NCBI GenBank assembly: GCA_964352225.1
Contig: CAYGRM010000061.1
Coordinates: forward strand, 1-22,832
DNA from: CAJQQY01 sp964352225
GTDB lineage: Bacteria > Bacteroidota > Bacteroidia > Chitinophagales > Saprospiraceae
DNA length: 22,832 nt
Direction: 5' to 3'
Part shown: positions 17,437 through 22,832 of the stretch, piece after piece
How positions within the stretch are numbered: position 1 is the first letter of the stretch
Layout of the letters: every line of letters begins with the position of its first letter
Position numbers and translations under genes: made by a program
Notes under the pieces: generated by a model
The model's database searches: none
Told to the model about the DNA's origin: nothing
Seen by the model: only the letters and a program-made list of their open reading frames with translations

Positions 17437-17594
17437 GAATATTAAAATAAATTATTGTTGAATTTTGAAAGGACAAAGGTAAGTATTTTGTAAACTTCAT
17501 CAACTAAAAATTTTCTTCCCTTTCCTGAAAAACTAAATCCACCAACTTGTCTTTTGATAAATTTATTACAAAAAATATATGTATTAAAATGGTT

Positions 17595-17602
17595 TACTTT
17601 CG
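17595..17602 (+). promoter_or_regulatory. Possible -7 promoter element for the thioredoxin-like gene
   Basis: TACTTTCG differs by one base from the Bacteroidota primary-sigma -7 element TAnnTTTG. A start of transcription a few bases later would give a leader of about 75 bases before the ATG at 17687. No matching TTG element is seen at the expected upstream distance. Confidence 0.28.
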
Positions 17603-17686
17603 TTATGATTAGGATTGAACATAGGAACCAACTTTAAACATGAAATTAAAATAACTTCTATTTCCTAATCCTAAAAATAACGAACC

Positions 17687-18226
17687 ATGAGATTTTTATT
17701 TTCAATCATGATTTTATTTTTCGTTTCGTCTGCTGCTATAAGTCAACAGAAAAGAAACATTATTTGGTTTACCTCAAAATCACCTTCTGCCACCGAAGGA
17801 TTTAAAGAAGGACAAACGGTACCAAATCTTTCGATCAAAGATGTCCACAAAAGAAGATTCAATTTATATGATGAATTGGACAAGGTGACCATTATTGATT
17901 TAAGAAAAATGGATTGCCAATCTTGCAACCAAAACAATAAATACTTGCAACGATTCTACCAGCAATATTCATTAAATATTATCAGTATTTACGATGATAA
18001 TCAATCGGTGGAAGTCAAAAATTTTGCTAGCAAAAATGGAATGATGTGGACCAATGTGCAAGACGATGCACCGCCAAAAGAAATTTTGAAAAAGCAACTT
18101 GGCTATGCTGAAGGACAACCAAGCTATATCGTTTTATCACCTGACAAAAAAGTGTTGAAAGTATTTTATGATGAAAAAAGTATTGGCAAATTGGGTGCCT
18201 TTTTACAGCAGCATTTTAATAATTAG
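17687..18226 (+). CDS. Secreted thioredoxin-fold (TlpA/ResA-like) protein
   Basis: The 179-residue protein has a signal peptide (about 1-20, ending AAIS-QQ) and should act in the periplasm. Residues 41-60 (EGQTVPNLSIKDVHKRRFNL) match the opening of AhpC/TSA-TlpA-type domains, P-x-(F/L)-x-(L/I)-x-D. The redox motif CQSC (Cys77-Cys80) follows the strand VTIIDLRKMD where TlpA proteins carry CPPC or CxxC. The cis-proline is in GQPSYIVL (Pro145). The fold should reduce or oxidise disulfides, for example in cytochrome c maturation or outer-membrane protein folding. The usual W before the CxxC is absent. It stands alone; the cytochrome gene is 2.5 kb away and not linked to it. Confidence 0.75.
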   Translation: MRFLFSIMILFFVSSAAISQQKRNIIWFTSKSPSATEGFKEGQTVPNLSIKDVHKRRFNLYDELDKVTIIDLRKMDCQSCNQNNKYLQRFYQQYSLNIISIYDDNQSVEVKNFASKNGMMWTNVQDDAPPKEILKKQLGYAEGQPSYIVLSPDKKVLKVFYDEKSIGKLGAFLQQHFNN

Positions 18227-18235
18227 TTATAACAC

Positions 18236-18272
18236 AAAAAGCTCGACTATCATTCGATAGTCGAGCTTTTTT
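18236..18272. terminator. Bidirectional terminator between convergent genes
   Basis: AGCTCGACTAT (18240-18250) pairs perfectly with ATAGTCGAGCT (18257-18267) around CATTCG, flanked by A and T runs on the two sides. It serves both the thioredoxin-like gene and the haloperoxidase gene. Confidence 0.93.
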
Positions 18273-18297
18273 ATTTATTTAAAAAGATTAAAATTCG

Positions 18298-19770
18298 TTA
18301 TTCCTCGCCAACATGTTTTTTATAAAACTTCCAAACTTCTCTTGCCACATCTCTACCTAATTCTAATCCTGCTACATTATCCGCTTGAATGTGATACCCA
18401 CCTAAAACTCTTGAAACTCCAGCCATTTCAGCAGTTTCCGTAAAGGTCGGAAATTCCAAAGTTACCATTTCTCCTAAATTATCAGGATCCGTCATCGACC
18501 CTGCAACTAACTTAGCTTCAGACCCAAAAGTCTCACTTCCTGTCCACATTTTCAATGCTTCAGCACATCCTCCACTAATAGTACTGTGTCCCGAAACATA
18601 ACTTGGAAATGGCGGACATAAAAATGTTTCTGGAGAATATGGTCTCCATTGACTACCATCCATTTCTACCATTCCTTTACCTTCTCCTCCCCATGCTTTT
18701 ATTTTTTGCTTATCATAATATTCGTGTACTAAGGCATAAGGTCGAGCATAATCATAGAACATCTTTGAATCCCATGATGCAATAAAACCATCCATCGCGA
18801 CTACTTGATTATAAAAATACATTTTTACATCTTGATCAAGGGTATGATTATCTCGCCGAGAAACGTCTTGTGCAAATTTTAACCAATGCCCTGCTTGCTG
18901 AACTGACTGAGGACCATCGCGCATAAATTCTACTAATGCTTTTTGGTAATCAGTTAAATTTCCTTGCATTTCGATAACTTCTTGTACCTCTTTTTTTAAT
19001 TGTTCAGAACCAATCATCGGCGGAGGTCCTGGACGAAATTGGTCACCCGATTTTAACGCTATTGGCTTAACTTTGTCCCAGTAAGGAGTCAAACAAGCAG
19101 GTGCATACGTTCCTCCTTTTCCATCTGAAAAATACTTTGGCTGCCAACGATTAGCATCAACATTTTTATCGGCTGAATTTACTGGTTGATAACCAGTATA
19201 ATCAAAATAGGCTTCACCATTAGAACCTTCTTCCTCTCCATATTGATTAGCACCATCACCTTTCCTTGCCTCAATTACTGCCTTGGCAGCTAAATTTCCA
19301 ATCCCTTCAGGGGTATTTGGATCCAAAGATTCATTACTCGGATCATAACCTAGTTCTTTCATGAATTTACTAAACAACTCCTTATCAGAATAATAATATT
19401 CACTCATGGTTTTAAAAGCTGCATAACTAACCGCAATTTCTTTATTTTTTAGGGTATGCTCTTTAGTAGGTCTTCGATCAACACCTTTAAGATATACAGG
19501 TGTAGCTTTTTCATCATACTTTGACCAAGCATCAAAAATTGAAACAAATATTAACCCCAAATATCGAGAAGTAATAGTTGGTCTTGGCTTAAACCTTTCG
19601 GTATCGTTAGCGGTGGCAGTTAATGCCATTTGCCCCCACTTATAGGCTATATTTTCAGCGCCTTTGGGTTCATTGACTTCCGTTGGACTTTCTACCTGTT
19701 TGGGACTATTTCCTTCTTTACAACCAAATAAAAATAAGGTGGTAATTAATAATAAAACTGATTTTTTCAT
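18298..19770 (-). CDS. Vanadium-dependent haloperoxidase family lipoprotein (PAP2 superfamily)
   Basis: The 490-residue protein has a lipoprotein signal ending in LFGC (Cys17). The C-terminal half carries the whole vanadate-binding triad of the PAP2/haloperoxidase superfamily: K-x6-RP (Lys336, Arg343, Pro344), PSYVSGHS (389-396, with His395 as acid/base) and SR-x5-H-x3-D (Ser453, Arg454, His460, Asp464), where His460 would coordinate vanadate. The full length and the sequence around the sites suit a haloperoxidase better than an acid phosphatase or lipid phosphatase. Haloperoxidases use hydrogen peroxide to oxidise halides; whether this one uses bromide, chloride or iodide, or acts as a phosphatase, cannot be told. 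It has its own upstream region with a GGTGA-N6-TCACC palindrome at 19950-19965. Confidence 0.88.
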   Translation of the reverse strand: MKKSVLLLITTLFLFGCKEGNSPKQVESPTEVNEPKGAENIAYKWGQMALTATANDTERFKPRPTITSRYLGLIFVSIFDAWSKYDEKATPVYLKGVDRRPTKEHTLKNKEIAVSYAAFKTMSEYYYSDKELFSKFMKELGYDPSNESLDPNTPEGIGNLAAKAVIEARKGDGANQYGEEEGSNGEAYFDYTGYQPVNSADKNVDANRWQPKYFSDGKGGTYAPACLTPYWDKVKPIALKSGDQFRPGPPPMIGSEQLKKEVQEVIEMQGNLTDYQKALVEFMRDGPQSVQQAGHWLKFAQDVSRRDNHTLDQDVKMYFYNQVVAMDGFIASWDSKMFYDYARPYALVHEYYDKQKIKAWGGEGKGMVEMDGSQWRPYSPETFLCPPFPSYVSGHSTISGGCAEALKMWTGSETFGSEAKLVAGSMTDPDNLGEMVTLEFPTFTETAEMAGVSRVLGGYHIQADNVAGLELGRDVAREVWKFYKKHVGEE

Positions 19771-19949
19771 CTAATTAATCGTTTAATTCAATAAAGTAAA
19801 ATTGAACATATAGCTTAAGGTATTAACTATTTCTTGTTCAAATTTTAGAAGTAAAATATTACATAAAAATATAAAGCTTAGAAAAACAAACTTCCTTCCA
19901 ATTTTTACGAAAGAAATAAAACTTTGAATAAAATGAACTAATTAAACCA

Positions 19950-19965
19950 GGTGATTTTTGTCACC
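19950..19965. promoter_or_regulatory. GGTGA-N6-TCACC palindrome upstream of the haloperoxidase
   Basis: GGTGATTTTTGTCACC is symmetric in both 5-base arms and fits the Crp-type arrangement GTGA-N6-TCAC. It shares the GTGATTTTT core of the other boxes but has GTCA instead of ATCA. It lies about 187 bases before the haloperoxidase ATG and just after the terminator of the MidA-like gene, so it can only control the haloperoxidase among annotated genes. Confidence 0.45.
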
Positions 19966-19971
19966 TATTAC

Positions 19972-20015
19972 AAAATAGGAGCTCAACTATTGGATTATAG
20001 TTGAGCTCCTATTTT
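19972..20015 (-). terminator. Strong intrinsic terminator after the MidA-like gene
   Basis: A 16-base-pair stem, 19975-19990 against 19997-20012 (core GGAGCTCAACTAT), closes on a 6-base loop TGGATT. A and T runs extend it, so it could also stop plus-strand transcription. It follows the minus-strand stop codon at 20068 by about 53 bases. Confidence 0.93.
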
Positions 20016-20067
20016 TTTAAATAATTATAAATACAAGAAAATTGAGAAATAACTGCGAAGTGTCAAG

Positions 20068-21630
20068 TTATGTCGCTGTCAAATCTAGCGTTTCTAGATG
20101 TTGAAATTTTTCATAATTTGGAAAAGTAGTTTTAGCTATTTCTAAAGTTTTTACAAATAAGTCATCTTCTCGCAAGTGATAATAACATAAAATCGCATTG
20201 TAGAAAATATCTGCTTTAGCCCCAAATTGGTCAACTGAAAAATCAAAATATTTTAAAGCTTCCTGATAATATCCTAGCAAATATAAAATGCCTCCTAGCT
20301 CAAATGCCATATCAAAATTCTCATCCAGAGTGAAATAATAGTTCCAAACTTGATGAATCGTCTGCGCCAATCGGGTCCGATCTGTAACAGAAATATGAAG
20401 CGCACGCTTTTTGAGTAGCGGCGAAATATTGGTAAATAAAGTAGAATCATATCCACTCAACCGCAACCAAGCAATCATTTCACTTATACTCATCTCGGCT
20501 ATATGCTTGTACACAAATTTTTTGATCCCATTATAATCATCTGGCCCAAAATCATTGACAAAGTGTTCGTAAGCAATTTTAGTTTCGTGGTAAGTAGCTG
20601 GCTTCGATAAAAATAATAAGCACCCCAACTCCAAATGATAGGTCGAAAATTTAGGGAAAATAGCCTGACCTCCTAGCTTTTTACAATAAGCTCCTAAAGC
20701 ATGATAATTGACCCAAAAAGAAAAACTGCCATGCGTCACCATCTCTGGAAATTTGGCATTTTCTAAATCCCGTATTTCATGAAATCCCTTATCCATCGAA
20801 ATCAACATCATCCCTTTTTGAGATAATTGCCGAAGATTATGCAGGCATTGAAAGCTTTTGGTTGGAAAAAAAAGATAGGTATCAAAAACTAATTCTCGAT
20901 ACGATTCCAAAATCTCATTTAAGATGGGATCTTGGTAACAAGGTTTTTCTAAAGGAAAATTATAGGGAACTATTTCTATATCTTCAAGTTGAGTAGTTAT
21001 GTTTTTCCCTTCAGGATTTTCGGAAGATTCTAAAGCAATCGAACAAGTGAAAATTTCCTTATCCTTAAAATAAAAAAGATCCATCGGAAGAGAATCAAAA
21101 AAATAATTGGCCAACACCATCAATGGTTGATTCAAATCCTGAGGCAAAATATACTCCTCCGCATAGCGTAATTTTAGCTCCTTACTCTCTATCGCATCAA
21201 AATAAGTAACATCTAAAATGCCTCTTTCAAAATAAGTTTGGAACTGTGGATGGTTTTGAAAAAAGACTAAATTCTCCTCCACGATATCACTTAGCACATA
21301 ACAATATTTTGGCAAATTTAATCCCACCTGTCCAACCAATCGATCTAAGTATTTTAAAATATGAAATGCCAATCGACCATGCCCCGCCCCCACTTCTAAA
21401 ATATAAACTTTCTCATCTAGCTGCCCCTTCCCTGCTAAGTCTTTTAGAAAACCAAAAATCAATTCAGCATAGGTTTTTCCCACCAAAGCATTACTGGTCA
21501 AATTGTGTGGAACGATTCCTTTTCGCCAAGCATCGATTCCAGTTTCTTGATAGTAATCTCGATTAAGTTGCCAGATTAGACTTTCAGAAAAAGGTTTGAT
21601 AGGATCTATTAGAAATTTTTTCTTTTCCAT
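20068..21630 (-). CDS. MidA-like SAM methyltransferase fused to a TPR-like tail
   Basis: The 520-residue protein has no signal peptide. Residues 75-90 hold SAM motif I, ILEVGAGHGRLAFHIL, and Asp115 in VLSDIVEEN closes the binding site. ANYFFDSLPMDLF (174-186) matches the ANE(F/L)-(F/L)-D-A-L-P segment of the MidA/NDUFAF7 family. MidA-type enzymes methylate an arginine of a complex I subunit in eukaryotes; the bacterial substrates are mostly unknown. The tail (about 410-515) reads as TPR-type helical repeats, with YQEALKYFDFSVDQFG and ADIFYNAILCYYHL, and suggests protein binding. No complex I gene is near. A Crp/FNR-like palindrome lies 17-28 bases before the ATG, and the gene is divergent from the DUF3050 gene. 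Confidence 0.72.
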   Translation of the reverse strand: MEKKKFLIDPIKPFSESLIWQLNRDYYQETGIDAWRKGIVPHNLTSNALVGKTYAELIFGFLKDLAGKGQLDEKVYILEVGAGHGRLAFHILKYLDRLVGQVGLNLPKYCYVLSDIVEENLVFFQNHPQFQTYFERGILDVTYFDAIESKELKLRYAEEYILPQDLNQPLMVLANYFFDSLPMDLFYFKDKEIFTCSIALESSENPEGKNITTQLEDIEIVPYNFPLEKPCYQDPILNEILESYRELVFDTYLFFPTKSFQCLHNLRQLSQKGMMLISMDKGFHEIRDLENAKFPEMVTHGSFSFWVNYHALGAYCKKLGGQAIFPKFSTYHLELGCLLFLSKPATYHETKIAYEHFVNDFGPDDYNGIKKFVYKHIAEMSISEMIAWLRLSGYDSTLFTNISPLLKKRALHISVTDRTRLAQTIHQVWNYYFTLDENFDMAFELGGILYLLGYYQEALKYFDFSVDQFGAKADIFYNAILCYYHLREDDLFVKTLEIAKTTFPNYEKFQHLETLDLTAT

Positions 21631-21645
21631 AAGACAAGTGAGTTG

Positions 21646-21659
21646 GTGATAAAAATCAA
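21646..21659. promoter_or_regulatory. Crp/FNR-like palindrome before the MidA-like gene
   Basis: GTGATAAAAATCAA contains the exact TGAT-N4-ATCA at 21647-21658 and is the reverse complement, except for the outer bases, of the sites at 8935 and 14605. It lies 17-28 bases before the minus-strand ATG at 21630 and about 192 bases before the plus-strand DUF3050 start. Confidence 0.5.
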
Positions 21660-21850
21660 TCCAAAACTCGATCAGCTTGTACTCAAATATGAGAAAGTAA
21701 AAACTAAAAAAGTGATAAATAGTAGATGTAAGGTAAGGCTTATTTATTTAATGATGATTTTGTGTTGATTGTGAAAAAAGATGAAAAATCAGTAATCAAA
21801 ATCGCTATAATTTTGTTGAAAATGCATTACTCAATCAAATAACATAATAA

Positions 21851-22648
21851 ATGAATCGAATAGAATTAATAGAAAAAGAGTTAGTAGAATTAAAAAGAAC
21901 TTTAAGGGATCATGAGCTTTATCAGTTGTTATCTGAAATTGATGATATAAAAATTTTCATGGAAAAACATGTTTATGCCGTTTGGGATTTCATGTCATTA
22001 CTCAAAGCACTTCAAAATAAACTTACCTGCGTTTCGCTACCATGGAAGCCAGTAAAAAATGCTAAAACTGCGCGTTTTATTAATGAAATAGTCTTTGGTG
22101 AAGAAAGTGATCTCAATGAGGTAGGTGTTCCAAAAAGTCATTTTGAAATGTATCTCGAGGCAATGCAGGAAGTAAATGCGGATACAACAAATGTGATGAA
22201 TTTGATCAATTCCATCACGACTTTAGATGACGTCAATCTACATTTAACAAAAGCTAATTTGAAAACAGCAGAGAAAAACTTTTTAGACTTCACTTTTAGA
22301 ACCATTAAAACTAATGAGGCTCACAAAATTGCAGCTGCCTTTACTTTTGGAAGAGAAGACTTAATTCCAGATATGTTTATTGAAATTATTAATCAATCAA
22401 GTAAGCAGGGAAAAAATAATTTTCCTAAACTAACTTACTACTTGGAAAGACATATAGAAGTAGACGGAGATGAACATGGCCCCCTTTCCCTTGAGATGAT
22501 TTCAGAACTATGTGGGGAAAGTAATGAAAAGTGGAATGACGCTTTAGAAATTGCAAAAAATGCTTTAACCCAAAGAATTTATCTATGGGATGAAATAGCC
22601 AGAGAAATAAAAGAAAAAAAGAAAGCTTTTACTTATAATATGGCATAA
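21851..22648 (+). CDS. DUF3050 protein, candidate heme-oxygenase-like diiron oxidase
   Basis: The 265-residue soluble, mostly alpha-helical protein matches the DUF3050 family: HELYQLLSEIDDIKIFMEKHVYAVWDFMSLLKALQ (from His21) and the later TFGREDLIPDMF (165-176). The family has a heme-oxygenase-like fold. Several acidic and histidine residues are placed as in the HDO (heme-oxygenase-like diiron oxidase) group: Glu38 and His40 in FMEKH, His97 with Glu103, Glu169, Glu199, His201 and a D-x3-H motif (Asp205, His209) in HIEVDGDEHG. If these bind two metals it would activate O2 on a small substrate, but this is inference and the substrate is unknown. A perfect terminator follows it. It is divergent from the MidA-like gene and has no other neighbour in the window. 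Confidence 0.75.
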   Translation: MNRIELIEKELVELKRTLRDHELYQLLSEIDDIKIFMEKHVYAVWDFMSLLKALQNKLTCVSLPWKPVKNAKTARFINEIVFGEESDLNEVGVPKSHFEMYLEAMQEVNADTTNVMNLINSITTLDDVNLHLTKANLKTAEKNFLDFTFRTIKTNEAHKIAAAFTFGREDLIPDMFIEIINQSSKQGKNNFPKLTYYLERHIEVDGDEHGPLSLEMISELCGESNEKWNDALEIAKNALTQRIYLWDEIAREIKEKKKAFTYNMA

Positions 22649-22649
22649 A

Positions 22650-22686
22650 ACTACAAGTGGGGCGATACGCCCCACTTGAGTTTTCG
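22650..22686 (+). terminator. Intrinsic terminator after the DUF3050 gene
   Basis: CAAGTGGGGCG (22654-22664) pairs perfectly with CGCCCCACTTG (22668-22678) around a 3-base ATA loop and is followed by AGTTTT. It lies 5 bases after the stop codon and is far more GC-rich than the surroundings. Confidence 0.9.
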
Positions 22687-22832
22687 TAAAATAGTTCTTA
22701 ACGGTGGAAGTGGCCTAAAAGGAAAATATATAAGCAATCAGCTAGAAGTTACCTTTTACCATTGAAGTTGTTTAAAGACTTAGAGACTGTTTTGAATTAT
22801 GTCGCTAATTTTTTTATGCGTCTTTTTTCACC

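Noticed and set aside
22724..22757. TAAAAGG ... CCTTTTA inverted repeat
   Set aside because: Only seven bases pair across a loop of about 30 bases. This is common by chance in AT-rich sequence.
1..22832. tRNA, rRNA, CRISPR array, riboswitch or prophage
   Set aside because: No tRNA cloverleaf, regular spaced repeat, known riboswitch core or phage gene was recognised by eye. A covariance-model search would be needed to exclude small RNAs.

Overview
The window reads as chromosomal DNA of a member of the Bacteroidota. The evidence is AT-rich sequence, start codons without a clear Shine-Dalgarno site, several lipoprotein signal peptides, and two secreted proteins (5176-7452 and 9167-10393) that end in type IX secretion (T9SS) C-terminal sorting domains. 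The genus cannot be read from the sequence. A Cytophagales/Saprospirales-type environmental bacterium would fit, but that is inference. No rRNA, tRNA, CRISPR array or complete mobile element was found.

Layout. Positions 5-140 hold a long, nearly perfect inverted repeat (MITE-like or a 3' UTR structure). From 155 to 4939 three minus-strand genes follow: a GH106-like lipoprotein glycosidase, a small DUF5655-type zinc-binding protein, and a TPR/coiled-coil sensor histidine kinase. From 5176 to 10393 lie a large T9SS surface protein, a lipoprotein PI-PLC-like phosphodiesterase, and a T9SS Kelch-repeat protein. From 10461 to 15167 is a central-metabolism block: an unusually long acetyl-CoA hydrolase/CoA-transferase-family protein, ATP-dependent PEP carboxykinase (pckA), and a divergent single-heme cytochrome c lipoprotein. 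From 15342 to 18226 are an outer-membrane beta-barrel (porin-like) protein, the tRNA threonylcarbamoyladenosine enzyme Sua5/TsaC, and a TlpA-like thioredoxin-fold protein. From 18298 to 22648 are a vanadium-dependent haloperoxidase lipoprotein, a MidA-like methyltransferase fused to a TPR tail, and a DUF3050 protein that may be a heme-oxygenase-like metal oxidase.

Most genes are single transcription units bounded by clear intrinsic terminators, several of them shared between convergent genes. The main structure above gene level is a palindrome, TGAT-N4-ATCA (often (G)GTGAT-N4-ATCAA), found upstream of the CoA-transferase-like gene, between pckA and the cytochrome gene (two exact copies plus a degenerate one), between the PI-PLC and Kelch genes, and in front of the MidA-like gene. 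A variant with GGTGA-N6-TCACC lies upstream of the haloperoxidase gene. It resembles a Crp/FNR-family operator and suggests that these otherwise unlinked genes form a local part of one regulon, perhaps responding to oxygen, redox or carbon state. No Crp/FNR-family gene lies in the window, so the regulator is not identified.

The least understood part is the right end: a MidA-TPR fusion divergent from a DUF3050 protein, with a haloperoxidase next door. The last 50 bases may be the terminus of an insertion sequence cut off by the window edge.
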